From an uncultured Bacteroidota bacterium (GTDB taxonomy: Bacteria; Bacteroidota; Bacteroidia; Chitinophagales; Chitinophagaceae): a stretch of DNA of 64,000 bases. Every line of letters begins with the position of its first letter. Position 1 is the first letter of the stretch. The DNA is taken from assembly GCA_903831575.1 (NCBI GenBank), contig CAIKYB010000016.1, forward strand, positions 124,001 through 188,000, read 5' to 3'. The notes beneath the pieces are model-generated. The model searched no databases. It saw nothing but the letters and a program-made list of their open reading frames with translations, and was not told the origin of the DNA. Both the position numbers and the translations under genes were made by a program. This document shows, piece by piece, positions 1-8,702 of the stretch.

Positions 1-2
1 TC

Positions 3-101
3 GTTGGGGGATGTTGTGGAACTACTCCTGATCACATTAGGCATATTGCAGAAGAAGTGAAAAATTATAAACCAAGGGAATTGCCAATGGTAAGTTCTTA
101 G
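3..101 (+). CDS. metH: Methionine synthase, homocysteine-binding part (3' end only)
   Basis: The window opens inside a gene; frame 3 gives 32 residues and a TAG stop. They contain [12 protein letters not shown], the paired-cysteine zinc-binding signature at the end of the homocysteine S-methyltransferase domain of cobalamin-dependent methionine synthase. This domain activates homocysteine as a zinc thiolate. The protein stops after about 20 further residues instead of continuing into the pterin domain, and that domain is encoded separately just downstream. The organism therefore has a split MetH. The 5' part lies outside the window. Confidence 0.9.
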   Translation, partial: VGGCCGTTPDHIRHIAEEVKNYKPRELPMVSS

Positions 102-103
102 TT

Positions 104-157
104 TAAAAGGTTCGTCACCCTTTTGAACATTTTGAACTTACGAAACCTTTCAAACTT
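104..157. repeat. Imperfect inverted repeat, gaac/gaaacc type, before metH part 2
   Basis: The stretch starts with aaaggttcg and ends with cgaaacctttcaaac, so the ends can pair with one bulge around the core ccttttgaacattttgaac. It fills the gap between the two metH genes. A closely similar run occurs at 35404-35439, where it forms the right arm of a hairpin. Function is unknown; it may be a dispersed repeat or an RNA processing site. Confidence 0.5.
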
Positions 158-164
158 TATTAAC

Positions 165-2870
165 ATGACACAACTAATACAACCTTATCTCCGACTAAGT
201 GGCTTAGAGCCCCTTATCATTCGCCCTGAAACAAATTTTGTAAATGTTGGTGAACGAACTAACGTTACCGGTAGTAAGAAGTTTGCAAGATTAATCAGAG
301 AAGGGTTATATGAAGAAGCGCTTTCTGTGGCACGTCAGCAAGTAGAAAATGGTGCACAGGTTTTGGATGTAAATATGGATGATGCCTTATTAGAGGGGGT
401 AGCTGCTATGACCACGTTCCTGAATCTTTTACAGGCAGAGCCCGATATTGCAAAAATCCCTGTGATGATTGACAGTAGTAAATTTGAAATCATTGAAGCT
501 GGCTTGAAATGTGTGCAAGGAAAATGTATTGTGAATTCTATTTCAATGAAAGAAGGAGAAGCAAAGTTTATTGAACAAGCAACTATTTGTAAAAATTATG
601 GCGCTGCTGTAATTGTAATGGCATTTGATGAAGTTGGACAAGCAGATACAAAAATTCGTAAGATAGAAATTTGCAAGCGTGCCTATAAAATATTGGTTGA
701 ACAAGTTGGCTTTGCTCCTGAGGACATCATATTCGATCCTAACATATTTGCCATTGCAACAGGAATAGAAGAACATAATAATTATGCCGTTGATTTTATA
801 GAAGCAACCCGTGAAATAAAAAAACTGATGCCACTTACAAAAGTTAGTGGTGGTGTGAGTAATGTTTCCTTTTCTTTTCGTGGGAATGATCATGTAAGAG
901 AAGCGATACACAGTGTCTTTCTTTATCACGCTATAAGAGCAGGTATGGATATGGGTATTGTTAATGCCGGACAAATGGTTATATACGACGACATTGAGCC
1001 AACACTAAAACAGTTGTGCGAAGACGTTATATTGAATGTCAATAATGATGATAATGGCGCAACAGAAAAACTTATTGTATTTGCTGAAACGGTAAAAGCG
1101 AAAGGAAAAGAAATCATAAAAGATGAGAGCTGGAGAAATACTATTGTAGAAAAAAGAATGGAGCATGCGCTTGTTCATGGAATAACTGAATATATTGACG
1201 CGGATACGGAGGAAGCCAGAATAAAATATCCAAAACCCCTTGATGTTATTGAAGGTCCTTTGATGGACGGAATGAATATTGTTGGGGATTTATTTGGTGC
1301 AGGTAAAATGTTTTTGCCGCAAGTAGTTAAGAGTGCCAGAGTAATGAAAAAAGCAGTGGCTGTTCTAACACCATATATCGAAAAAGAAAAAGAAGAAAGA
1401 AGAAATAATGCTGCATTAGAAGGAATAAATAGCGCCGATGAAAAGGGACCTGCCAAAATTCTTTTGGCAACAGTGAAAGGAGATGTTCATGATATCGGGA
1501 AAAATATTGTTGGAGTAGTGCTGGGGTGTAATGGCTATGAAATTATTGATTTAGGAGTAATGGTATCAGCAGATAAAATTTTAACTGAAGCACAAAAACA
1601 TAATGTTGACATTATTGGACTGAGTGGATTAATTACACCATCTCTTGACGAAATGGTACACATTGCCCGAGAAATGAAAAGATTAAACATCAATAAGCCT
1701 TTAATGATTGGAGGAGCTACTACCAGTAGAATGCACACTGCAGTAAAAATCGCGCCAGAATACAACGAAGGAGTAGTGCATGTTTTGGACGCATCCCGAA
1801 GTGTAACTGTCGCAGGTAGTTTGTTGAACAAAGACTTGAAAGTAAATTTCCTAGGTGATATTAAAGCAGAGTATGATAAATTAAAAAACGATTTCGGAAA
1901 TAGAAAATCTGCTAAACAGCAACTTTCTTTTATTGATGCTCAAAAAAATACCGCCAAAATTAATTGGAATAATTACGTACCCGTTGCTCCTACTTTTACA
2001 GGTACAAAAATATTAGACAAGTATGATCTTGGCGAAATTGCAACATACATCGATTGGCAACCTTTCTTTATAGCTTGGGAAATGCATGGAAAATTTCCAG
2101 CGCTTCTTTCAGATGAAATTATTGGTAAGGAAGCTACCGCACTTTATCATGATGCAAAAAAATTGCTTCAACAAATTATTGAAGAAAACTGGCTGGAGGC
2201 AAAAGCCGTTGTTGGATTTTGGGAAACTACAAAAACAAACCCCGATTCGCTGGGCATTAAAAGCAATAGTAAAACGTGTAGTTTAGAATTTTTAAGACAG
2301 CAAATGAAAAAGGTTGAGGGGCAACCAAATTTATCTTTGGCCGATTTTATTCATCCGTCAACCAAAGATTATATAGGCGCTTTTTCGGTAACGATTCAGG
2401 GAATTGAAAAGCATATTCAAAAGTTTGAAAAAGAACTTGATGATTACAATAAAATTATTTTACAGGCACTGGCTGATCGTCTTGCAGAAGCGTTTGCAGA
2501 ATTGTTACATAAAAAAACAAGGACTGACTTTTGGGGTTATGAAAAAAATGAACAACTAAGTAATGAGGAACTCATCAGTGAATCTTATAATGGCATTCGT
2601 CCGGCGCCTGGATATCCTGCATGTCCCGACCACACAGAAAAGTATAAATTATTTGAACTACTTGGTGGCGAAGATGCAACAGGTATCCATCTCACAGAAT
2701 CATTGGCGATGTATCCCGCTTCTTCTGTTTGTGGATGGTATTTTGCACATCCAGAAAGTAAATATTTTGGTGTTGGTAAAATAGAAACTGACCAACTGAT
2801 AGATTATGCAAAGAGAAAAGAAATGAGTATTGCAGAAGCCACAAAATGGTTAAGGCCGATTTTGGAATAA
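165..2870 (+). CDS. metH: Methionine synthase, folate/cobalamin/activation part
   Basis: This part transfers the methyl group of methyltetrahydrofolate to homocysteine via cobalamin. The order is pterin-binding domain ([17 protein letters not shown] near the N-terminus), cobalamin cap and Rossmann domains with the base-off ligand motif [11 protein letters not shown] (about residue 450), and a C-terminal SAM-binding reactivation domain with [12 protein letters not shown]. The homocysteine domain is missing because it is the separate upstream gene ending at 101. A TTG at 123 is in frame, but the ATG at 165 is the better start: it gives the family's normal N-terminus, and the 42 bases before it belong to a repeat. 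metF, which supplies the methyl donor, is at 48741. Confidence 0.96.
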   Translation: MTQLIQPYLRLSGLEPLIIRPETNFVNVGERTNVTGSKKFARLIREGLYEEALSVARQQVENGAQVLDVNMDDALLEGVAAMTTFLNLLQAEPDIAKIPVMIDSSKFEIIEAGLKCVQGKCIVNSISMKEGEAKFIEQATICKNYGAAVIVMAFDEVGQADTKIRKIEICKRAYKILVEQVGFAPEDIIFDPNIFAIATGIEEHNNYAVDFIEATREIKKLMPLTKVSGGVSNVSFSFRGNDHVREAIHSVFLYHAIRAGMDMGIVNAGQMVIYDDIEPTLKQLCEDVILNVNNDDNGATEKLIVFAETVKAKGKEIIKDESWRNTIVEKRMEHALVHGITEYIDADTEEARIKYPKPLDVIEGPLMDGMNIVGDLFGAGKMFLPQVVKSARVMKKAVAVLTPYIEKEKEERRNNAALEGINSADEKGPAKILLATVKGDVHDIGKNIVGVVLGCNGYEIIDLGVMVSADKILTEAQKHNVDIIGLSGLITPSLDEMVHIAREMKRLNINKPLMIGGATTSRMHTAVKIAPEYNEGVVHVLDASRSVTVAGSLLNKDLKVNFLGDIKAEYDKLKNDFGNRKSAKQQLSFIDAQKNTAKINWNNYVPVAPTFTGTKILDKYDLGEIATYIDWQPFFIAWEMHGKFPALLSDEIIGKEATALYHDAKKLLQQIIEENWLEAKAVVGFWETTKTNPDSLGIKSNSKTCSLEFLRQQMKKVEGQPNLSLADFIHPSTKDYIGAFSVTIQGIEKHIQKFEKELDDYNKIILQALADRLAEAFAELLHKKTRTDFWGYEKNEQLSNEELISESYNGIRPAPGYPACPDHTEKYKLFELLGGEDATGIHLTESLAMYPASSVCGWYFAHPESKYFGVGKIETDQLIDYAKRKEMSIAEATKWLRPILE

Positions 2871-2920
2871 TGGTTTTTCACTTTCGTCTTTTCATTAAAT
2901 TCAAAATTAAATAGGCTAAA

Positions 2921-3688
2921 ATGCGCATCATAAGTTACAATGTAAATGGAATTAGAGCAGCGATAAGAAAAGGCTTTATCGATTGGCTAAAAACAACTCC
3001 TGCCGATATCATTTGTTTACAAGAAACTAAAGCTCATGAAGGAGATGTAGATGTTAAAGAATTAGAAAAACTTGGTTTTGAACACCATTGGTTTAGTGCA
3101 AATAAAAAAGGATATAGTGGTGTAGCTATTTTTTCAAAGATCAAACCAACTGCTGTAAAAAAAGGAAATGGCTTTCCAACGAGTGATTTTGAAGGCAGGG
3201 TTATTGAGATGCAGTTTGGCGACATTAAATTAATCAATGCCTATTTCCCTTCCGGGACTTCAGGAGAAGAAAGACAGCAATATAAATACCAATGGCTTGA
3301 TGAAATTTATGATTATCTCGAAGAAATAAAAAAGAAAAATCCTAAGATTATTTTATGTGGAGATTATAACATTGCACATCAAGAAATTGATATTCACGAT
3401 CCGAAGGGAAACAAAAATTCCTCTGGTTTTTTACCAAAAGAAAAAGAATGGATGACGAAGTTTTTATCCTCAGGGTGGGTAGATACCTTTAGAGAGTTTC
3501 ACGAAGAAGCCCATCGTTACAGTTGGTGGAGCCAACGCTTTCCGAGTGTTAGACTAAATAATAAGGGTTGGAGAATTGATTATTTTACTGTTACAGAGCC
3601 ACTTAGAAAAAATTTAGTAGATGCAGACATTTTTCCTGATATTAAACACAGTGATCATTGTCCAATATTTTTAGAGATAAAAAAATAA
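2921..3688 (+). CDS. xth: Exodeoxyribonuclease III
   Basis: This is a 255-residue endonuclease/exonuclease/phosphatase-fold AP endonuclease, which cleaves DNA at abasic sites and trims 3' ends during base-excision repair. The catalytic motifs are in order: ISYNVNGIRA at the N-terminus, CLQETKA with the metal-binding Glu, CGDYNIAH in the middle, and the final SDHCPI with the catalytic Asp-His. Length is normal for the ExoA/Xth family. The ATG at 2921 starts directly on the first beta strand. It follows metH by 50 bp on the same strand. Confidence 0.95.
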   Translation: MRIISYNVNGIRAAIRKGFIDWLKTTPADIICLQETKAHEGDVDVKELEKLGFEHHWFSANKKGYSGVAIFSKIKPTAVKKGNGFPTSDFEGRVIEMQFGDIKLINAYFPSGTSGEERQQYKYQWLDEIYDYLEEIKKKNPKIILCGDYNIAHQEIDIHDPKGNKNSSGFLPKEKEWMTKFLSSGWVDTFREFHEEAHRYSWWSQRFPSVRLNNKGWRIDYFTVTEPLRKNLVDADIFPDIKHSDHCPIFLEIKK

Positions 3689-3693
3689 TAACC

Positions 3694-3999
3694 ATGTTTA
3701 TTTACAATATTACTATCAAGGTTAAAAATGAGATTAAAGAGGAGTGGCTGTTATGGTTAAAAACCGAACACCTGCCTGAAGTGCTTGCTACGGGATGCTT
3801 TCACAGGGCTACTGTTTTACAATTATTAGAAGTTGATGATAGCGAAGGGCCAACCTACGCCGTTCAATACAAAGCAGAAAGTAAAAGTGCTTATAACCTA
3901 TATATTGAAAAGTATTCCGAAGTCCTTCGTGAGAAATCATATCATAAATGGGGCAATCAATTCATTGCTTTCAGATCATTAATGCAAGTTGTTAACTAA
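3694..3999 (+). CDS. DUF4286 family protein
   Basis: A small soluble protein of about 101 residues with MFIYNITIKVKNEI, WLLWLKTEHLPEVLATGCF and YAVQYKAES, the pattern of the Bacteroidota DUF4286 family, which has a ferredoxin-like (EthD/ABM-like) alpha-beta layout. No function is established. I chose the ATG at 3694, 5 bp after the xth stop, over an in-frame start inside xth, because the family begins with this M-[IF]-[IV]-YN segment. It is probably cotranscribed with xth. Confidence 0.75.
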   Translation: MFIYNITIKVKNEIKEEWLLWLKTEHLPEVLATGCFHRATVLQLLEVDDSEGPTYAVQYKAESKSAYNLYIEKYSEVLREKSYHKWGNQFIAFRSLMQVVN

Positions 4000-4228
4000 T
4001 TGTGCAAAACAAAAAAAAGAAATTTATTTGAATGGTTTTTTTTTGTATAGCGCTCAGCCCTTATTAATAAAGGGTTTTGGGGTAAGTCCTCTACAACTCT
4101 TTGTCATAAAGGCTTTCAACAAATGTCTTACTTTTTTTAGAAACTAAAAGCACCTGCTTATTCTGCTAAAAACCAATAGAAATGGGAATTTGGGGTTATT
4201 TTTATGGCTCCTGTGATTTTAAAAAAAT
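4000..4228. other. Intergenic region, no gene seen
   Basis: About 230 AT-rich bases between DUF4286 and the HU promoter. It holds a weak 5-bp hairpin (cccttattaataaaggg, near 4058-4074) followed by tttt, possibly a weak terminator. No open frame with a plausible start was found on either strand. Confidence 0.5.
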
Positions 4229-4258
4229 TTTGTTGGAAATAAAAACCTTCTATATTTG
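4229..4258 (+). promoter_or_regulatory. Bacteroidota-type promoter of hup
   Basis: TTTG (4229-4232), an 18-base spacer, then TATATTTG (4251-4258) match the -33 TTTG / -7 TAnnTTTG consensus of the primary sigma factor in this phylum. The predicted start near 4264 gives a leader of about 25 nt. Confidence 0.75.
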
Positions 4259-4288
4259 TTGAAGTTAAAAAATTCAAAAAACATTATT

Positions 4289-4558
4289 ATGAACAAAGCT
4301 GAATTAATTGCTAAACTAGCTGATGATGCTGGCATCACAAAAACCCAAGCTAATGCTACTGTAGATTCATTTATTGAAGCAGTAACAAAAACTTTAAAAA
4401 GTGGTAACAAAGTTACTCTAGTTGGATTTGGAACTTTCTCGGTTTCAAAGAGAGCTGCACGTAACGGTCGTAACCCACAAACTGGAGCTGTGATTAAAAT
4501 CAAAGCTAAAAAAGTTGCGAAATTTAAAGCAGGTAAAGATTTGTCTGCAAAAATCTAA
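4289..4558 (+). CDS. hup: DNA-binding protein HU
   Basis: A histone-like nucleoid protein of 89 residues that bends and compacts DNA as a dimer. It shows the HU fold: MNKAELIAKLADDAGITKTQA, the dimer-core VTLVGFGTFSVSKRAAR, the arm with RNPQTG, and the C-terminal VAKFKAGKDLSAKI. The ATG at 4289 is preferred over a TTG at 4256 that lies inside the -7 box. It has its own strong promoter and a strong terminator just after the stop, so it is monocistronic. Confidence 0.97.
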   Translation: MNKAELIAKLADDAGITKTQANATVDSFIEAVTKTLKSGNKVTLVGFGTFSVSKRAARNGRNPQTGAVIKIKAKKVAKFKAGKDLSAKI

Positions 4559-4572
4559 TTTGCACAAAACAG

Positions 4573-4602
4573 AAGCAAGGCGCTCATGCGTCTTGCTTTT
4601 TT
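4573..4602 (+). terminator. Rho-independent terminator of hup
   Basis: Stem aagcaaggcgc / gcgtcttgctt (11 bp with one G-U), a tcat loop and a run of T, starting 14 bp after the hup stop. Confidence 0.9.
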
Positions 4603-4636
4603 ATTAAGTCATCATTCAATTTAAAATATATTTATT

Positions 4637-4819
4637 ATGGGACGTGGAGATATCAAAACAAAAAAAGGTAAAATTTTCGCTGGTAGTTTTGGAAAAACAA
4701 GACCTGCAAAATCTAAGCCTGCAACCAAGCGTACTGTAGCTACTGTAGCAAAAAGTGCCGTAGTTGCTGTAGCCGCTCCTGAAAAGAAAAAAGCTGTTGC
4801 TAAAAAAAGTAAAGCATAA
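4637..4819 (+). CDS. 30S ribosomal protein THX with extended tail
   Basis: The first 25 residues, MGRGDIKTKKGKIFAGSFGK plus TRPAK, match the THX (bTHX) proteins that sit at the head of the 30S subunit in Thermus and Bacteroidota. The usual protein ends after a short basic run. This one continues for about 35 more residues of Ala, Val and Lys (AVVAVAAPEKKKAVAKKSKA), giving 60 in total. The tail resembles the alanine-lysine tails of nucleoid proteins and may add RNA or DNA contacts (inference). It lies directly downstream of hup, after that gene's terminator. Confidence 0.8.
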   Translation: MGRGDIKTKKGKIFAGSFGKTRPAKSKPATKRTVATVAKSAVVAVAAPEKKKAVAKKSKA

Positions 4820-4830
4820 CTTATTATTCG

Positions 4831-4869
4831 GTTGATAGGTTGATTGAATAATTAAATCAGCTTATCAAC
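4831..4869. terminator. Shared hairpin between convergent THX and pdxH genes
   Basis: gttgataggttgattgaat pairs with attaaatcagcttatcaac (19 bp, two G-U and one mismatch) around a 1-nt centre. It sits between two convergent stop codons, so it could end transcription from both sides, although the T-runs are short. Confidence 0.55.
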
Positions 4870-4883
4870 TTTCTTGAATACTA

Positions 4884-5525
4884 TCAAGGTGCTAATCGCA
4901 CTCTACTCCAATCATTACTTTCCTCTTTTGTATATTCAATTCGATCGTGTAATCTTCCTGGTCGGCCTTGCCAAAATTCAAACTTATTTGGAATTACTAA
5001 GTAACCACCCCAATGTGGAGGTCTTACTATTGGATTATGATTAAAATCTGATGCTACTTTTTCAAAATTATTTTCAAGAATATTACGTGATGCAATGGGT
5101 TGAGATTGCGGAGAAGCCCATGCTCCAATTTTACTAATAAGGGGGCGGGAATTAAAATAATCATCGCTATCCATTTCACTTATTTTTTCCGCTACTCCTT
5201 CAATTCGAATTTGTCTTTCTAGTTCCTTCCAAAATATAACCAAACAAACATTGGGATTAGATTGGATGTTTTTTGCTTTATGACTAAGAAAATTTGTAAA
5301 AAAAATAAAACCTTTTTCATCATACCCTTTCAATAATACAATTCTGGCTGATGGCTTCCCTTCTTGATTAACCGTTGCTAAGGTCATTGCATTTACTTCC
5401 TCGATCTTACTTTCGACAGCTTGTTGCCACCACTTCTCAAATTGATTAACAGGATTCACATCAACATCATTTTCAGAAAGTGATTGCAGGGTATATTCTT
5501 TTCTAATGGATGAAATAGTTGACAT
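4884..5525 (-). CDS. pdxH: Pyridoxamine 5'-phosphate oxidase
   Basis: An FMN enzyme that oxidises pyridoxine or pyridoxamine 5'-phosphate to pyridoxal 5'-phosphate, the last step of vitamin B6 synthesis and salvage. The 213-residue protein has the expected run of motifs: RIVLLKGYDEKGFIFFTN, SHKAKNIQSNP, LERQIRIEG, RPLISKIGAWASPQSQ, RPPHWGGY, and the C-terminal EFWQGRPGRLHDR that binds FMN and PLP. Length and order are normal. It follows the coiled-coil gene by 13 bp on the same strand and probably shares its transcript. Confidence 0.97.
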   Translation of the reverse strand: MSTISSIRKEYTLQSLSENDVDVNPVNQFEKWWQQAVESKIEEVNAMTLATVNQEGKPSARIVLLKGYDEKGFIFFTNFLSHKAKNIQSNPNVCLVIFWKELERQIRIEGVAEKISEMDSDDYFNSRPLISKIGAWASPQSQPIASRNILENNFEKVASDFNHNPIVRPPHWGGYLVIPNKFEFWQGRPGRLHDRIEYTKEESNDWSRVRLAP

Positions 5526-5538
5526 TGAAAAATTAATA

Positions 5539-6036
5539 TTAACTGGGTGTTTGATTTTTGTAATTAAAGAGCTCCTCTTTTAAAAATTTGTTATCCAAAT
5601 TTGAAATTTCAAGATCACTTTGCAAAGATGTTATTTTATTTTTTAAGTCCGTTATCTGGTGATATAAAGCAACCACTTCGTTCATTTGTTGATTAAGATC
5701 ATTTAAGGCAAGTTTATTGCTTTTAAATTCTTCCCGAATTTCGTAATAGGACTTTTCAGCTTTCATGCTGTCTATCATTTCTTCTTCCATAGAAGCTTCT
5801 CTTCTTAATGCACCTTCTGCCTGTTGTTGTTGATTACCTATAAAATTTTGCATTTGCTCAAACTGATAGAGATTTTGATCAAGTTTGCTTTGAAGTTCAA
5901 TGATATTTTGAGAAGTTTTTTTTAAATCTGCTAATTCTTCTTCTTTGAGTTGAATTAAATATTCTAAGTCCTTCAATTGAAATTGAAGTTCTTCATTTTC
6001 TATTTTTAATTCATTTATAAAATCTTCTCTCAGCAT
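5539..6036 (-). CDS. Coiled-coil protein of unknown function
   Basis: A 165-residue, highly charged and glutamine-rich protein with heptad-like Leu/Ile spacing over nearly its whole length (NELKIENEELQFQLKDLEYL, then KLDQNLYQFEQMQNF, ending DLEISNLDNKFLKEELFNYK). There is no signal peptide or membrane segment. Low complexity makes family assignment unsafe. It lies between pyrH and pdxH, all on the minus strand with gaps of 27 and 13 bp, so it is likely in one operon. The middle QQQQAEGALRREASMEEE may be a break between two coils. Confidence 0.7.
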   Translation of the reverse strand: MLREDFINELKIENEELQFQLKDLEYLIQLKEEELADLKKTSQNIIELQSKLDQNLYQFEQMQNFIGNQQQQAEGALRREASMEEEMIDSMKAEKSYYEIREEFKSNKLALNDLNQQMNEVVALYHQITDLKNKITSLQSDLEISNLDNKFLKEELFNYKNQTPS

Positions 6037-6063
6037 AAAGAAGCCGTTTAATATTCGAATGAT

Positions 6064-6774
6064 TTAGCTAACCAATGTTCCTACTTTTTCACCTGTAACA
6101 ACACTCATTAGGTTTCCTTGCTTATTCATATTAAATACAATAATGGGCAAGTTATTCTCCATACAAAGTGTAAAGGCTGTCATGTCCATAACATTAAGTT
6201 TCTTCTCCAGACATTCTGCAAAAGAAATCTTATCGAATTTTGTAGCTGTAGGATCTTTTTCTGGATCAGCTGTATAAATACCATCAACTCTTGTTCCTTT
6301 CAAAATAATATCAGCTTTTATTTCAATTGCTCTTAACGAACCTGCAGTGTCTGTCGTGAAATAAGGATTACCTGTTCCCGCTCCAAAAATCACCACGCGT
6401 CCTTTTTCTAAATGACGGATAGCTCTTCTTCGAATATATGGCTCAGCAATTTGTTCCATTTTTATGGCGCTTTGTAAACGAGTATACACTCCGGCCTTTT
6501 CGAGTCCGCTCTGAACAGCCATTCCATTAATTACTGTTGCCAACATTCCCATATAATCACCTTGTGCTCTTTCGATTCCAGTTTCAGCTTCATTCATTCC
6601 TCTATAGATATTCCCTCCGCCAATTACCAAGGCCACTTGAACACCCATTTCAGTAATTTGTTTAATGTCGTTTGCATATTGTGCAATAACACTTGAATCA
6701 AGTCCGAAGTTTTTATCTCCCATTAATGATTCTCCAGAAATTTTTAATAAAATTCTTTTGTATTTAGGTAGCAT
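6064..6774 (-). CDS. pyrH: Uridylate kinase
   Basis: UMP kinase of the amino-acid-kinase fold; it makes UDP from UMP using ATP. About 236 residues from the ATG at 6774, with [14 protein letters not shown] (phosphate loop), [47 protein letters not shown], and the nucleotide-binding [17 protein letters not shown]. An upstream in-frame start (6807) adds 11 lysine-rich residues the family lacks. It lies just past the terminator of the tsf operon, so it needs its own promoter in the 40-bp gap. Downstream are the coiled-coil gene and pdxH, not frr as in many bacteria. Confidence 0.96.
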   Translation of the reverse strand: MLPKYKRILLKISGESLMGDKNFGLDSSVIAQYANDIKQITEMGVQVALVIGGGNIYRGMNEAETGIERAQGDYMGMLATVINGMAVQSGLEKAGVYTRLQSAIKMEQIAEPYIRRRAIRHLEKGRVVIFGAGTGNPYFTTDTAGSLRAIEIKADIILKGTRVDGIYTADPEKDPTATKFDKISFAECLEKKLNVMDMTAFTLCMENNLPIIVFNMNKQGNLMSVVTGEKVGTLVS

Positions 6775-6815
6775 TTTTTTGCGTTTTATTTTCAGATTAA
6801 CAATCAAGACTATGC

Positions 6816-6843
6816 ATAAAAAAACCCGGTTAATGCCGGGTTT
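6816..6843 (-). terminator. Terminator of the rplM-rpsI-rpsB-tsf operon
   Basis: Read on the minus strand: aaacccgg, a 6-nt loop, ccgggttt, then a run of seven or more T. It starts 11 bp after the tsf stop and separates the ribosomal operon from pyrH. Confidence 0.9.
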
Positions 6844-6854
6844 GATTAAAGAAC

Positions 6855-7676
6855 TTATCCTAAAGCCACTCTTTTAAATTCTGTAACTTTTAAATCAGCA
6901 TGTATGCTTTTTAAATATTCAGCTACAGATTTATTACCGTCTTTTACAAACGGTTGTGCCATTAATGTATTGTCTTTGAAAAATTTATTCAATTTTCCTA
7001 TTGCAATTTTTTCAGCCATTTCTGCTGGCTTGCCTTCAGCTTTTATTAATTCTATTGCAATATCTTTTTCTCTTGCTATTACTTCTGCAGGAATAGAAGA
7101 TTCGTCAACTGCTAATGGATTCATTGCTGCAATTTGCATCGCTACATCTTTACCGGCTTCTGGAGCATCTGTTGTTAATCCAACCAATACACCCATACGA
7201 TTTGTACCATGTATATAACTTGCAACGAATGGCGCTTCCACTCTTTCGAATTTCGACACGCCTATTTTTTCTCCGATAGAAGCTAATTTATCATTAATTA
7301 AATCAGAAACTTTAGCACCATTAATTTCAATCTCGTTTAATTCTTCAACAGATTTTACATTATGAGCAATAGCGGCATCCATTATACTTGTAGCAAATGC
7401 AACGAAGTCGCTGTTCTTACTTACAAAGTCAGTTTCGCAACTGATACAAAGAACAATGCCCGATTTGTTATCTGCTGTAGTTCTTGCTAAAACCACGCCT
7501 TCTTTAGCTTCGCGATCACTTCGCTTTGCTGCTACCTTTTGACCTTGTTTACGCAACCAATCAATAGCTCCTTCGAAATCGCCATTACTTTCAGTCAAAG
7601 CTTTACGACAATCCATCATGCCTGCTCCTGTAGCCTGACGCAATTTATTAATATCTGATGCTGTAATAGTACTCAT
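6855..7676 (-). CDS. tsf: Elongation factor Ts
   Basis: The guanine-nucleotide exchange factor for EF-Tu. The 273-residue protein begins with the UBA-like domain [24 protein letters not shown] and has the core motif [12 protein letters not shown], which inserts into EF-Tu. The dimerisation region contains [22 protein letters not shown]. It is translated last in the operon with rplM, rpsI and rpsB, and a clear terminator follows. Its start has an unusually strong Shine-Dalgarno for this phylum (7683-7690). Confidence 0.97.
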   Translation of the reverse strand: MSTITASDINKLRQATGAGMMDCRKALTESNGDFEGAIDWLRKQGQKVAAKRSDREAKEGVVLARTTADNKSGIVLCISCETDFVSKNSDFVAFATSIMDAAIAHNVKSVEELNEIEINGAKVSDLINDKLASIGEKIGVSKFERVEAPFVASYIHGTNRMGVLVGLTTDAPEAGKDVAMQIAAMNPLAVDESSIPAEVIAREKDIAIELIKAEGKPAEMAEKIAIGKLNKFFKDNTLMAQPFVKDGNKSVAEYLKSIHADLKVTEFKRVALG

Positions 7677-7682
7677 ATTTAG

Positions 7683-7690
7683 CTCCTTTT
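7683..7690 (-). promoter_or_regulatory. Strong Shine-Dalgarno of tsf
   Basis: aaaaggag on the minus strand, 6 nt before the tsf ATG. Most genes in this window lack such a site. A small hairpin (actcc/ggagt, 7692-7707) lies directly upstream. Confidence 0.7.
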
Positions 7691-7738
7691 GACTCCGATT
7701 TTGGAGTTTAAATTTTTAAAATTGAATTAAAAAACGTT

Positions 7739-8617
7739 TTACTTACCTGCTGGTCTTCTTCCGCCTGGACCTGCACTTGCTGGACGACGCTTACTTGGCG
7801 CTGCCCCTCCACCACTTCTTGAACGTTTTCCTTTATCATCCCCACTATCAACCTTTTGTTCGAAGCGAGCTGCTTTTGCTTCAGCGCTTTCTTCAACATC
7901 TGAGTTATCATCTTCCTCTTTATCAGCTTGACGCTCTTGCAATCCTTCTGCAATAGCTGCTGTGATATAATTTACAATAATTGCAATTGATTTTGTAGCA
8001 TCATCGTTTGCAGGAATAGCAAAATCAACTTTATTTGGATCACAGTTGGTATCAACCATTCCAAAAGTGCCAATATTTAAACGCTTTGCTTCAGCTAACG
8101 CTATATGTTCATGACCAATATCAACCATGAATAAAGCAGCTGGTACACGACTAATTTGTGCGATACCACCTAATACTTTTTCCATTTTATCTTTATCTCT
8201 GGTCAATGTCAATCTTTCTTTTTTAGTAAGATTTTCAGCACTTCCATCACCCAAAAGTTTTTCGATGCTTTGCATTTTCTTTACGCTCTTACGAACAGTA
8301 TTGAAATTGGTAAGCATTCCACCTAACCAACGTTCTGTTACAAAAGGCATGTTTACACGCTTTGCAGACTCTTGTACAATTTCCTTTGCTTGCTTTTTTG
8401 TAGCAACAAACATGATTTTTTTTCCGCTACGTGCAATTGCTTTCATAGCTGCTGCGGCTTCTTGTAAACCTTCTACAGTTTTATTAAGGTCAATAATATG
8501 AATCCCTTTTTTTTCTGCGAAAATATAAGGAAGCATTTTTGGATTCCACTTTTTCTTTAAGTGACCAAAGTGAACGCCTGCCTCAAGAAGTTGCTGTTGT
8601 AATGATGTATTTTCCAT
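7739..8617 (-). CDS. rpsB: 30S ribosomal protein S2 with long basic tail
   Basis: S2 binds the platform side of the 30S subunit. The core is clear: LLEAGVHFGHLKKKWNPKM, the KTVEGLQEAA helix, FVATKKQAKEIV, RWLGGMLTNF, and VDTNCDPNKVDFAIPANDDA. The core ends near residue 230. About 60 extra residues follow, first acidic (EEDDNSDVEES), then Gly/Arg/Lys/Pro-rich (RSRSGGGAAPSKRRPASAG). Bacteroidota S2 proteins often carry tails, but their role is unknown. It is third in the rplM-rpsI-rpsB-tsf operon; a 15-bp perfect hairpin precedes it. Confidence 0.97.
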   Translation of the reverse strand: MENTSLQQQLLEAGVHFGHLKKKWNPKMLPYIFAEKKGIHIIDLNKTVEGLQEAAAAMKAIARSGKKIMFVATKKQAKEIVQESAKRVNMPFVTERWLGGMLTNFNTVRKSVKKMQSIEKLLGDGSAENLTKKERLTLTRDKDKMEKVLGGIAQISRVPAALFMVDIGHEHIALAEAKRLNIGTFGMVDTNCDPNKVDFAIPANDDATKSIAIIVNYITAAIAEGLQERQADKEEDDNSDVEESAEAKAARFEQKVDSGDDKGKRSRSGGGAAPSKRRPASAGPGGRRPAGK

Positions 8618-8650
8618 TTATAATTTTTTAAAGTTGTTTGGTACTTGGTA

Positions 8651-8685
8651 TTTATGGTTTGATGTTGTTTACATCAAACCATAAA
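8651..8685 (-). promoter_or_regulatory. Perfect 15-bp hairpin in the rpsI-rpsB gap
   Basis: tttatggtttgatgt and acatcaaaccataaa are exact reverse complements around a 5-nt loop (tgttt). The hairpin lies about 34 nt before the rpsB start on the transcribed strand and has no T-run, so it is not a simple terminator. It could be an attenuator, an S2 autoregulatory site or an RNase processing site (inference). Confidence 0.6.
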
Positions 8686-8702
8686 CATCAAATGAAAAAA
8701 TA

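Noticed and set aside
543-974. Open frame on the minus strand inside metH
   Set aside because: Cysteine/phenylalanine-rich shadow of the strongly conserved metH coding frame. The same holds for the many other antisense frames inside ribosomal, act, cta, feoB and mnmG genes.
2086-2286. Plus-strand frames inside metH
   Set aside because: Alternative frames of the metH reading frame; not supported by any motif.
7708-7953. Lys/Gln/Val-rich frame inside rpsB
   Set aside because: Overlaps the repetitive tail of S2 in another frame; no start signal or conserved motif.
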